Assembly: GCF_037811135.1 (NCBI RefSeq)
Contig: NZ_CP149130.1
Coordinates: forward strand, 3,592,501 to 3,656,500
Direction of reading: 5' to 3'
DNA length: 64,000 nt
Source of the DNA: Aeromonas rivipollensis
Lineage (GTDB): Bacteria > Pseudomonadota > Gammaproteobacteria > Enterobacterales > Aeromonadaceae
This document shows, one piece after another, positions 25,717-33,332 of this stretch. The notes beneath the pieces were generated by a model, which made no database searches, was not told the origin of the DNA, and saw only the letters and a program-made list of their open reading frames with translations. Positions within the stretch are counted from its first letter, which is position 1. Every line of letters starts with the position of its first letter. Made by a program: the position numbers and the translations under genes.

Positions 25717-26733
25717 TTGAATAGAGGTATTTTAAACTTTCTTTCTAATGATCCTATTTATAAAAGCTCAAAAAAAGAATGGCTTGTTGAGTTACAACAG
25801 TCACAAATGTATTGGTACGAACTACTAGTAAATGGACATGAAGAAATTGACACTAGAAAATTCATATTTGATCAAGTCAAAAAACTTAAAGAAGAAGTTG
25901 AGAGTTGCCTAGAAAAAAGGTTTGTTTACTTTATATGCTCTAGGATAAAAGTGAGATTCTGCTCAGATACACTCCCAGTACTTACTCCATTTCATGGCTT
26001 CATGAAGTTGAGAGTGTTAGTCGGGCGTGAAAAAGAACCAAAGGAGTTTGTTGTAAATGTGCTATATGACGAAAACAGGGATGTTGTGATTCCAAAAATC
26101 GACGAAACTGGAAGATTCATTATATTTACTCATCAAAGTGGCCATAGTATTTGCTTTTCCATACATGATTATCTCATGAACTTCTGTGTAAACCTTGGAT
26201 ATTCAACTAAAGTTGAATATGTTGGTGTTACAAAGAACCCAAATAATAGGCCTTTGAATGGCGTACATGGTGGATTGAGTGATGTCTTATATAATGTTTC
26301 TAATGATGATAATGACATACTGATCTTCTTCAACTTGTTTAAAGTAACAAATAATGCAGCAGGTAACAAATACAATATACATTATAATATCGCTAATGCG
26401 ATGACTGATGAAATAAAGGTTAACCAAGAAGGCGAAGTAATAGAGAAATCCTTCAGGTTTTATTTTGACTCCGACACTCAAAAAAGGCATAAAAACACAG
26501 AAAGACGAGAGATAACAAATGATCTTAGGGAAATGTCTGAGAAAAACAACATTAAATCGGTACACGTATTCTATGAAGTGGAAGATGATAGCGAATATTA
26601 TGAGTTTTACTCTTCTAAAGTTTCACCAAAGAGAACTCATTACTTTACAGTAGAGCTAAATGATGACGATATCTATTTAACTAACATTAACTGTACTCTT
26701 GAGGAGTTTCTAATTACGCAATCCAATTTTTAG
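25717..26733 (+). CDS. Unrecognised AT-rich cassette protein 1
   Basis: A 338-residue protein starting with TTG, supported by GGAG six bases upstream; the next in-frame Met is at residue 31. Codon use is strongly AT-biased, unlike the flanking genes, which suggests acquisition by transfer. No signal peptide or membrane helix is seen. The first half is rich in charged helices (residues 45-70). The middle contains Y168-V-G-V-T-K-N-P-N-N-R178 followed by H184, reminiscent of the YIG half of GIY-YIG nucleases; the GIY half was not recognised, so this is weak. The C-terminal part is acidic (EVEDDSEYYEFY, ELNDDD). It precedes a PD-(D/E)XK-type gene on the same strand by 134 bp. Function unknown. 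Confidence 0.7.
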   Translation: MNRGILNFLSNDPIYKSSKKEWLVELQQSQMYWYELLVNGHEEIDTRKFIFDQVKKLKEEVESCLEKRFVYFICSRIKVRFCSDTLPVLTPFHGFMKLRVLVGREKEPKEFVVNVLYDENRDVVIPKIDETGRFIIFTHQSGHSICFSIHDYLMNFCVNLGYSTKVEYVGVTKNPNNRPLNGVHGGLSDVLYNVSNDDNDILIFFNLFKVTNNAAGNKYNIHYNIANAMTDEIKVNQEGEVIEKSFRFYFDSDTQKRHKNTERREITNDLREMSEKNNIKSVHVFYEVEDDSEYYEFYSSKVSPKRTHYFTVELNDDDIYLTNINCTLEEFLITQSNF

Positions 26734-26757
26734 AATAATAATATTATTTTTAAGCGT

Positions 26758-26810
26758 GAGTTCTGGGACACCCACCTTTCTGCGAGAGGTGGTGGAGTAT
26801 CTCAAAACTC
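26758..26810. repeat. Imperfect palindrome after cassette gene 1
   Basis: Outer arms GAGTT (26758-26762) and AACTC (26806-26810) enclose CCACCT / AGGTGG (26772-26777 and 26787-26792) in an imperfect hairpin. It contains TCTGGGACACCCACC (26762-26776), which recurs with one change at 28361-28375 after cassette gene 2. There is no T-run. It looks like a REP-type element or cassette boundary. Confidence 0.6.
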
Positions 26811-26867
26811 GGCTAAAAGCCCTCCAGAAAACTATTGCAGCACTTACACGAAATAAAAGGAGTATGT

Positions 26868-28301
26868 ATGAGAGTTTCTGAATTCTTTAAATTAAATAGA
26901 ACTCAGCCATACCTAGACTTTGTGGACATTCCATTAAACACAGATGTCCCAGTATTTCTCGATCCTAATTCTATTAAGTCGCTTGAATCTGCATGGGGGA
27001 ATGAACTATCTTCATTACTTCAGACATTTTTTGAAGTGGTTTTACGACTAATTAAAAATGATGAACATGAAAAAGCTAGATATTTATTATCTTCGTTAAA
27101 TGAAAGAAATGAGTTTCACCTGGGCTACTCTGTTGGTGAATCTAAAGGCCATGCCTTTGGGTCTGAATCAGCAAAATCCGTTTGGAATGCGCTAACAAAG
27201 AGTAAAGCTGCATCGACAGGGTTATTACAAGACTTAGAAGATACTGCATTGCTAATTAATGGCATTGGTACAGATATGATTTCTGATGCTGTTTGTAATA
27301 TTCTTAGAGGCCCACTAATTAAATATACGCAAGAAATGTGCATGTATTATGGGATTCCAATGACCCCAGGCGTTGCATCTGGACCAATATGGAATCCACA
27401 AAAAGAGCTATGGGAGGAAACCTTTGTTTCTTTGCCAATGACTAACTTTGGTAAAGTTATTCTTGTCCCCAAAATTATTGTTAGACATCGGTTAAGCTTT
27501 CAATATGATGAATATTATCGATACTTCTTATTACCCGAAATGCAAGATGAGCATCTACGTGCAAATTCATCCCTAGTTGAAACATTGAAAAATGGAGATA
27601 AGCGGGTAACAAAAAAAGTACTTCAGGAAAAATATGGGAGAGATAAATTAGCCGTAGTAGAGCAAACACTGATTAGGCCTAATATTCTTGATGAGTACCG
27701 TGAAGCTAAAGCAGAATCTCCATCTAGTCCACTTACTCATGAACAGTTCTCTGAGATTGAACAAACCGAAAAGCCTCAATTAGAGTTATTGCTAACTCAA
27801 CTAAAAGCATTACATACCGGTAGAGAGGCCGCCGAAGAATATGAGAATATAATAGAAAAGATTTTATCTGTGCTGTTCTATCCATCACTCTGTAATCCGA
27901 CAAAGCAACACAAAATCCATAATGGTAGGAAACGAATAGATATAACTTATGTTAATGAAGCCAAGGGAGGTTTTTTTTACTGGTTATCCAAGCATTACCC
28001 ATGCCCTCAGATCTTCGTGGAATGTAAAAATTATGGTAAAGATATTTCTAATCCAGAGGTAGATCAATTATCTGGACGCTTTTCACCTAGCCGTGGAAAA
28101 GTTGGAATTCTAATTTGCAGAGAGATTCAAGATAAAGACCTTCTTTATAAAAGATGCCAAGATACAGCAAAAGATCAGAGGGGTTATATCATAGCTCTTG
28201 ATGACAAAGATGTTGAGGCAATGATTAATAACTATATTAAAAATGAAGGAGCTCAGTCATTTGATTTATTACATAAACTTTGGTCAAATTTAATTAATTA
28301 A
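26868..28301 (+). CDS. Putative PD-(D/E)XK nuclease, candidate defence protein
   Basis: A 477-residue cytoplasmic protein, AT-rich like its neighbour. ATG 26868 is chosen because AAGGAG lies seven bases upstream. The C-terminal third shows a PD-(D/E)XK signature: a helix with E326 and E330 (EYENIIEKIL), D358 in KRIDIT, E385-C-K387 in FVECKNYG, then Q400 in EVDQLSGR, followed by a hydrophobic strand (GKVGILICR). This order is typical of restriction- and Mrr-like endonucleases. The N-terminal ~300 residues (beginning MRVSEFFKLNRTQPYLDF) match no family I can name and may hold a sensor or target-recognition part. With a laterally acquired look and an ops element upstream, an anti-phage or anti-plasmid role is plausible but inferred. 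Confidence 0.72.
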   Translation: MRVSEFFKLNRTQPYLDFVDIPLNTDVPVFLDPNSIKSLESAWGNELSSLLQTFFEVVLRLIKNDEHEKARYLLSSLNERNEFHLGYSVGESKGHAFGSESAKSVWNALTKSKAASTGLLQDLEDTALLINGIGTDMISDAVCNILRGPLIKYTQEMCMYYGIPMTPGVASGPIWNPQKELWEETFVSLPMTNFGKVILVPKIIVRHRLSFQYDEYYRYFLLPEMQDEHLRANSSLVETLKNGDKRVTKKVLQEKYGRDKLAVVEQTLIRPNILDEYREAKAESPSSPLTHEQFSEIEQTEKPQLELLLTQLKALHTGREAAEEYENIIEKILSVLFYPSLCNPTKQHKIHNGRKRIDITYVNEAKGGFFYWLSKHYPCPQIFVECKNYGKDISNPEVDQLSGRFSPSRGKVGILICREIQDKDLLYKRCQDTAKDQRGYIIALDDKDVEAMINNYIKNEGAQSFDLLHKLWSNLIN

Positions 28302-28360
28302 CAACCATGAATTTTAACTCGTAGATTCTAATAACGAAGCGTATTCGGATCATGAAAAAA

Positions 28361-28413
28361 TCTGGGATACCCACCATCTCGATAGCAGACTTGTTTTGCA
28401 AGATGGGTGTCCC
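28361..28413. repeat. Imperfect palindrome after cassette gene 2
   Basis: GGGATACCCACCATCT (28364-28379) pairs imperfectly with AGATGGGTGTCCC (28401-28413). The left arm includes TCTGGGATACCCACC, 14 of 15 identical to 26762-26776. It marks the right edge of the AT-rich cassette and may also weaken read-through into merR. Confidence 0.6.
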
Positions 28414-28527
28414 CTGTAACCCCCTAATCCCTATCAATCCAACTCTCCCCTCCCCTATGGGGATTCAATCCTCCCTGCCACTGGCCTATAGTGAGCCCCT
28501 ACTAGAACAACCTCAGCGAGCAGCAGT

Positions 28528-28959
28528 ATGTATATCGGCGAATTTGCCCGGCTGGCGGGCACCACACCCAAGGCAGTCCGCCTCTACGAGCAGCTCGGGC
28601 TGCTGCCCGAGCCAAGGCGGCGCGGCAAGTATCGCGTCTACCGGGCCGAAGATCTGGAGTGGGTCGGCTTTATTCGCCAGGCCCAGCAGCTCGGCTGCAA
28701 ATTGAGCGAGCTGGCCCCTCTGCTGGCGGGCCTCACCAGTCTCGACCAGTTTCCCTGGCAGAAGGTGGAGCAGCTTATCGCGGGCAAGCTGGCGCAGATA
28801 GAGGCAGAGATGGCCAGGCTGCAAGGGCAACACCAGTCCCTGACCCAGTGTGCCGCGCTGCTGGCGCAGCACCCCTGCCGCTATGGCGCCCCCGGCCAGA
28901 GCGAGCCGCTCCCGCAGGCTGAGCAAGGGCTTGCAGGACGGGCGCACAAGGTGGCTTGA
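28528..28959 (+). CDS. MerR family transcriptional regulator
   Basis: A 143-residue regulator. The N-terminal winged helix-turn-helix reads MYIGEFARLAGTTPKAVRLYEQLGLL with PRRRGKYRVY, then a dimerisation helix (residues ~75-110). Cysteines lie at 57, 108 and 117; C108 and C117 sit at the end of the dimerisation helix, where metal-sensing MerR proteins carry their ligand pair, though spacing and sequence match no specific sensor I know. The gene is 54 bp upstream of an NAD(P)H oxidoreductase gene whose promoter has a MerR-type architecture. The effector could be an electrophile, quinone or metal. Confidence 0.88.
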   Translation: MYIGEFARLAGTTPKAVRLYEQLGLLPEPRRRGKYRVYRAEDLEWVGFIRQAQQLGCKLSELAPLLAGLTSLDQFPWQKVEQLIAGKLAQIEAEMARLQGQHQSLTQCAALLAQHPCRYGAPGQSEPLPQAEQGLAGRAHKVA

Positions 28960-28987
28960 CTCTGTCCCATGGGACAAGGGGTGTAAT
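28956..28987 (+). promoter_or_regulatory. MerR-type promoter of the oxidoreductase gene
   Basis: A -35 box TTGACT (28956-28961) and a -10 box TGTAAT (28982-28987) are separated by 20 bp instead of 17. The spacer contains the perfect palindrome TGTCCCATGGGACA (28963-28976). This over-long, palindrome-filled spacer is the hallmark of promoters that MerR proteins activate by untwisting DNA. The -35 box overlaps the merR stop codon. Confidence 0.75.
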
Positions 28988-29013
28988 GGGGGCTCACTTC
29001 AAGGAGCCACACC

Positions 29014-29619
29014 ATGACACCCAAGCTGCTTATCATCAACGGCAACCCCAAACCCGACAGCCTCTGCCATGCCCTCGCCCGGGAGTATGCCCGCAGCGCC
29101 GAGGAGGGCGGCGCAGAGGTCATTCTGCATCACGTGGGGGAGCTCGCCTTCGAGCCGGATCTGCACCATGGCTATGACGAGGCGCAGCCCCTCGAGCCCG
29201 ATCTGCTGGCATTGCAGCAGAGCCTGAAGCAGGCCCAGCATCTGGTGATCGTCGCCCCCCTCTGGTGGGGCCACCTGCCGGCCCGGCTCAAGGGCTTGCT
29301 CGACAGAACGCTGCTCTCGGGGTTTGCCTTTCGCTATCAGAAGGGCAAGGCCCTTCCCGAGCGCCTGCTCGCCGGCAAGACGGCGCGCCTGCTGCTCACC
29401 ATGGACAGCCCCCTCTGGTACTACCGCTGGTGGCTGGGGGATCCCGCCTCGCGCATCCTCGACAAACAGGTACTGGGGCTGTGCGGCATACAGCTGACCC
29501 ACCGCCAGCATCTGGGGCCCGTCCACACCTCGGATGAAAAGGCGCGCCAGCGCTGGCTCACGCAAGCCGGGGCCGCCGCCCGCCATGATGCGCAGCGGCT
29601 GGCGCGGCGGCGTACCTGA
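29014..29619 (+). CDS. Flavodoxin-fold NAD(P)H oxidoreductase
   Basis: A 201-residue protein of the NAD(P)H:quinone oxidoreductase/KefF/MdaB fold. It has the N-terminal phosphate-binding segment IINGNPKPDSLCHAL, the flavin-site APLWWGHLPARLKGLLDR motif and a conserved WYYRWW segment. Such FMN/FAD enzymes reduce quinones or related electrophiles by two electrons. A GGAG ribosome site precedes the ATG. Its only visible promoter is the MerR-type site directly upstream, so it is presumably induced by whatever the adjacent regulator senses. Confidence 0.85.
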   Translation: MTPKLLIINGNPKPDSLCHALAREYARSAEEGGAEVILHHVGELAFEPDLHHGYDEAQPLEPDLLALQQSLKQAQHLVIVAPLWWGHLPARLKGLLDRTLLSGFAFRYQKGKALPERLLAGKTARLLLTMDSPLWYYRWWLGDPASRILDKQVLGLCGIQLTHRQHLGPVHTSDEKARQRWLTQAGAAARHDAQRLARRRT

Positions 29620-29767
29620 GTCAGGGCGGCGGCGACCCTGGTGACGAGGGTTGTCGGCAGCGGGGTCCAGAGAGACGGGCAAGGGAGCCTGGGGTGAAAA
29701 AGTCCTCGGCGGCCCGGCGACCTTGTGCTGTAGTAAGTGGCAATTCCCTCTTGCTGGAGCCTTTTCG

Positions 29768-30370
29768 ATGAACAAGATGTTGCTTGGCACCCTCGCCTTG
29801 ATGCCGCTGCTGGCCAGTGCCGCTACCCCTTCCTTTGATTGTGCCAAGGCCCACGGCGCGGCCGAGCAGCTTGTCTGCCAGGACGCCGGGCTGGCGGCGC
29901 TGGATAACGAACTCGCGGCTCTCTACCCCAAGGCACTGGCCAAGCTGTCGGCAGAGCAGCAGAAGACGGAGAAGGCGATGCAGCGCGGCTGGATCAAGGG
30001 GCGCAACGAGTGCTGGAAAGAGAGCGACTCGCGCCAATGCGTGGAGGAGAGCTACCAGCTGCGCATCACAGAGTTGCAGATAAAGGGGGGTCAGCTGATG
30101 GTGCCAAGCCCGGTCGACTACCAGTGCGACGGCGAGCTCCGGCTCTCGACCTACTTCTATAACGAGGCCAAACGGCCTGCCGCCGTGATCAACCTGAGCG
30201 AAGGGGCGCAGCAGTCGCAGGTGCTCGCCTTTGAAGCCCCCAGCGCCAGCGGCGCCCGTTACGAGGGGCCGAATCTCAGGCTGCTGATCAAGGGGGACGA
30301 AGCCAGGCTGGAGCGCTACGGTCAGCCGGCCCAGCAGTGCCGGTCACTTGGCAAGGGCAGCATCGAGTAA
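29768..30370 (+). CDS. LprI-MliC-like lysozyme inhibitor protein
   Basis: A 200-residue exported protein with signal peptide MNKMLLGTLALMPLLASA. Residues ~20-95 form an LprI/DUF1311-type module with paired cysteines (SFDCAKAHGAAEQLVC, GRNECW, SRQC). Residues ~110-195 resemble MliC, an inhibitor of C-type lysozyme (YQCDGELRL, then AARYEG-like and LLIKGDEARLE segments). Combining both modules suggests periplasmic defence against host lysozyme. The start at 29768 begins the signal peptide; the frame is open upstream without support. The MliC assignment is the less certain half. Confidence 0.75.
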   Translation: MNKMLLGTLALMPLLASAATPSFDCAKAHGAAEQLVCQDAGLAALDNELAALYPKALAKLSAEQQKTEKAMQRGWIKGRNECWKESDSRQCVEESYQLRITELQIKGGQLMVPSPVDYQCDGELRLSTYFYNEAKRPAAVINLSEGAQQSQVLAFEAPSASGARYEGPNLRLLIKGDEARLERYGQPAQQCRSLGKGSIE

Positions 30371-30390
30371 GCCCGCCGACCGACATGAAA

Positions 30391-30417
30391 AAGCCCCGCA
30401 ATGCGGGGCTTTTTTTA
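30391..30417. terminator. Bidirectional terminator
   Basis: AAGCCCCGC (30391-30399), loop AAT, GCGGGGCTT (30403-30411), flanked by A and T runs; placed between the converging inhibitor and putP genes. Confidence 0.9.
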
Positions 30418-30432
30418 TTCAGCGTGCGTGAT

Positions 30433-31947
30433 TTATCTCACCATGACCGGCTCAGCCGAGACAGGGGGAGCCTGGAACTCGCGCTCAGCCTCGTCGAAGC
30501 GATCCAGCATGGCCTTGGAGGGCGCCTTGTCCAGCAGGCTGAACACCACTATGGCCAGGGTGGCGAAGACGAAGCCCGGGATGATTTCATACAGACCCAG
30601 CCAGCCGAACTGCTTCCAGACGATGACGGTCAGGGCACCGGCCAGCATGCCGGCCAGGGCGCCGTTGCGGGTCATGCGCGACCAGAGCACCGAGAGCAGC
30701 ACCACGGGACCGAAGGCGGCACCGAAGCCGGCCCAGGCGTAGCTCACCAGCCCCAGCACCCGGTTCTCCGGGTTTACGGCCACGGCGATGGCGATAAGCG
30801 AAATCACCAGCACCATGGCGCGGCCGACCCACACCAGCTCTTTCTGGGAGGCATTCTTGCGCAGGAAGGGCTTGTAGAGATCTTCGGTGATGGCGCTGGA
30901 GCAGACCAGCAGCTGGCAGCTCAGCGTGCTCATCACTGCCGCCAGTATGGCGGAGAGCAGCACGCCGGCGATCCAGGGGTTGAACAGTATCTTGGAGAGC
31001 TCGATGAAGACGCGCTCCGGGTTGCCGGTGACGCCGGCAGCCTGCTCGGTGAAGGTGGAGAAGTAGGAGAGGCCGAAGAAACCGATGGCCACGGCGCCGC
31101 CCAGGCAGAACACCATCCAGGTCATGCTGATGCGACGGGCGCTGGCCATGGAGTGGTGGGAGTCCGCTGCCATGAAGCGCGCCAGTATGTGGGGCTGGCC
31201 GAAGTAGCCCAGGCCCCAGGCCATCAGGGAGATGATGGCGATGAAGTCCAGGTTCTTGAACATGTCGAGGTTGCTGGCGTTCTGCGCCGCCACCTGCACC
31301 ATGGCGGTGTCGATGCCGCCGACGGCGATGATGACGAACACCGGGGTCAGGATCAGGGCGAAGATCATCAGGGTGGCCTGCACCGTATCTGTCCAGCTCA
31401 CCGCGAGGAAGCCGCCGAAGAAGGTGTAGGTGATGGTGGCAGCGGCACCGACCCAGAGGGCGGTGTCATAGCTCATGCCGAAGGTGCTCTCGAACAGGCG
31501 GGCACCGGCCACCACGCCGGAGGCGCAGTAGATGGTGAAGAACAGCAGGATCACCAGGGCGGAGAGGATGCGCAGCACCCGGCTCTTGTCCTCGAAGCGG
31601 TAGGTGAAGTAGTCCGGCAAGGTCAGGGCGTTGCGGTTCTTCTCGGTGTGAACCCGCAGCCGACCGGCCACCCAGCGCCAGTTGAAGTAGGCACCAATGG
31701 TGAGGCCGATGGCGATCCAGCTCTCGGAGATGCCGCCGATGAAGACGGCGCCAGGCAGGCCCATCAGGAGCCAGCCACTCATGTCGGAGGCCCCGGCGGA
31801 GAGGGCGGTCACCCAGCTCCCCATGCGGCGGCCGCCGAGAATGTAGTCGTCAAAGTTACGGGTGGCGCGATAGGCGATGAAGCCGATCAGGACCATACCC
31901 AGGATGTACACCAGGAAGGTGATGAGCATTGGGGTGCTAGCTGTCAT
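30433..31947 (-). CDS. putP: Sodium/proline symporter
   Basis: A 504-residue SSS-family transporter with about 13 membrane helices. PutP signatures are clear: N-terminal YILGGRRMGSWVTALSAGAS with DMSGWLLMGLPG, the Na+-site region of helix 2, and WGLGYFGQPHILARFMA. It imports proline with Na+ for nutrition or osmoprotection. The proline dehydrogenase gene putA is not adjacent. Its upstream region (31948-32160) is AT-rich and holds the promoter; no regulator site is called with confidence. Confidence 0.95.
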   Translation of the reverse strand: MTASTPMLITFLVYILGMVLIGFIAYRATRNFDDYILGGRRMGSWVTALSAGASDMSGWLLMGLPGAVFIGGISESWIAIGLTIGAYFNWRWVAGRLRVHTEKNRNALTLPDYFTYRFEDKSRVLRILSALVILLFFTIYCASGVVAGARLFESTFGMSYDTALWVGAAATITYTFFGGFLAVSWTDTVQATLMIFALILTPVFVIIAVGGIDTAMVQVAAQNASNLDMFKNLDFIAIISLMAWGLGYFGQPHILARFMAADSHHSMASARRISMTWMVFCLGGAVAIGFFGLSYFSTFTEQAAGVTGNPERVFIELSKILFNPWIAGVLLSAILAAVMSTLSCQLLVCSSAITEDLYKPFLRKNASQKELVWVGRAMVLVISLIAIAVAVNPENRVLGLVSYAWAGFGAAFGPVVLLSVLWSRMTRNGALAGMLAGALTVIVWKQFGWLGLYEIIPGFVFATLAIVVFSLLDKAPSKAMLDRFDEAEREFQAPPVSAEPVMVR

Positions 31948-32174
31948 TCAAAACTCCGTTATGTGACTCTTGTACCCGTTCTCGCGACGGGCTCTTCCTT
32001 AAAAAACCGGCCTAGATTAATCAGCAGATCGCCTGATCACAACCACTTTTAACAAATAAAAAACACAGAGAAAACGTTTCACACCTAATCAAGTAACCAA
32101 TCAAGAGGGGTTAGGCCGGATTTTATCCCGACGGTGCAAGGACTTACCCGGGCAGCCCCTTCCTTTACCCATCA

Positions 32175-32202
32175 TAAAAAAGCCCCGACCTTGGCCGGGG
32201 CT
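32175..32202 (-). terminator. Terminator after the L,D-transpeptidase gene
   Basis: AGCCCCG (32181-32187) and CGGGGCT (32196-32202); the minus-strand product ends in a T-run. Confidence 0.8.
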
Positions 32203-32222
32203 CGACATCGAGGGCAACCGGA

Positions 32223-33149
32223 TCAGCGGTTGATGGCGATGGGCATGCCGCTGCGCTGCTCCAGGGCCTGCTTGACCAGCTGCGAATCGCTGTCCGCGTG
32301 GGCGATAAAGCGCGTCACGGCCGGGGTCATGGGTAGCGGCGCCGGCAGGCTGGAGTTGAACTCCTCCTGGCTGCGGGAGAGCGGCTGGTGCACTTCCAGG
32401 TAGCGGCTGCCATCCGGTTCGACCGAGGCCTTGATCGGCTGGTTCACGAACTGGACGCGGGTGCCGACCGGTACCTGCTTGAACAGATACTCGATGTCGT
32501 CGTTACGCAGCCGCACGCAGCCGTGGCTCACACGCAGACCTATGCCGAACTGGGCATTGGTGCCGTGGATGGCGTACATCTTGCCGATGTAGAGCGCAAA
32601 CAGCCCCATGGGGTTGTCCGGGCCGGCGGGCCAGACCGCTGGCAGGGTCTCGCCACGGGCGGCGTACTCGGCATGCATCTTGGCGGTCGGGGTCCAGGTC
32701 GGGCCCGCCTTCTTGCGCTGCACGCTGGTCACCCAGTTCTCCGGGGTGTCGGTGCCGAGCTGGCCGATGCCGATGGGCAGCACTTCCACCACCTTCTTGC
32801 CTTTCGGGTAGTAGTAGAGGCGCATCTCGGCGACGTTCAGCACTATGCCCTCGCGGGGGGCATCCGGCAGGATCAGCTGATGCGGCACGACCAGCTTCTC
32901 GCCCGCCTGCAGCAGCAGGGGATCCGCCTTGGGGTTGGCTTCCAGCATGTTGGTCAAACCGAGCTGGAACTTGGCCGCGACCGCTTCCAGGGGCTGGCCC
33001 GCCTCTTCGGCCGGCACCACGTATTCCAGGTTCTCGCCCACCAGGCGGCTATTGGCCGCAGGCAGGGCATATTCGACGGCAAGCACGGGCGTGGCGGTCA
33101 GGAGCAGGCTGCAGCACAGTGCAGCCGCCGTATTGTGGAGGAGCTTCAT
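32223..33149 (-). CDS. L,D-transpeptidase (ErfK/YbiS/YcfS/YnhG family)
   Basis: A 308-residue periplasmic enzyme. The signal peptide ends PVLA at residue 24. A LysM-like segment (about 40-90) is followed by a YkuD catalytic domain with H195-G-T-N and the active site S208-H-G-C211-V-R. Family members attach Braun lipoprotein to peptidoglycan or make 3-3 crosslinks; its length (E. coli ErfK 310 aa, YbiS 306 aa) fits the lipoprotein-attaching group. ATG 33149 is set by AGGAAAG upstream. Confidence 0.92.
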   Translation of the reverse strand: MKLLHNTAAALCCSLLLTATPVLAVEYALPAANSRLVGENLEYVVPAEEAGQPLEAVAAKFQLGLTNMLEANPKADPLLLQAGEKLVVPHQLILPDAPREGIVLNVAEMRLYYYPKGKKVVEVLPIGIGQLGTDTPENWVTSVQRKKAGPTWTPTAKMHAEYAARGETLPAVWPAGPDNPMGLFALYIGKMYAIHGTNAQFGIGLRVSHGCVRLRNDDIEYLFKQVPVGTRVQFVNQPIKASVEPDGSRYLEVHQPLSRSQEEFNSSLPAPLPMTPAVTRFIAHADSDSQLVKQALEQRSGMPIAINR

Positions 33150-33332
33150 AACTTTCCTGTGATATTGGGGTGATTCAGGACTCTGGCCAGGCCGGGAGCG
33201 GCTTGCGCGTCCGGGGCGAAGAGAAGGCCGCCATTTTTCTCCTCTGCACCGCAAATTTCAACCGACACGTGGTGACGGGTCGATGATTAATATGGCGTTT
33301 TCCCCTGGCCTCATCCTGCAACAAGCATCAAA

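Noticed and set aside
28452-28462. CCCC-TAT-GGGG palindrome upstream of merR as an autoregulatory operator
   Set aside because: No matching -35/-10 pair places it in a promoter spacer, and it differs from the TGTCCCATGGGACA site downstream of merR.
30337-32052. 571-codon plus-strand frame opposite putP
   Set aside because: Antisense to a clear PutP; product is His/Gly/Asp-rich without domains.
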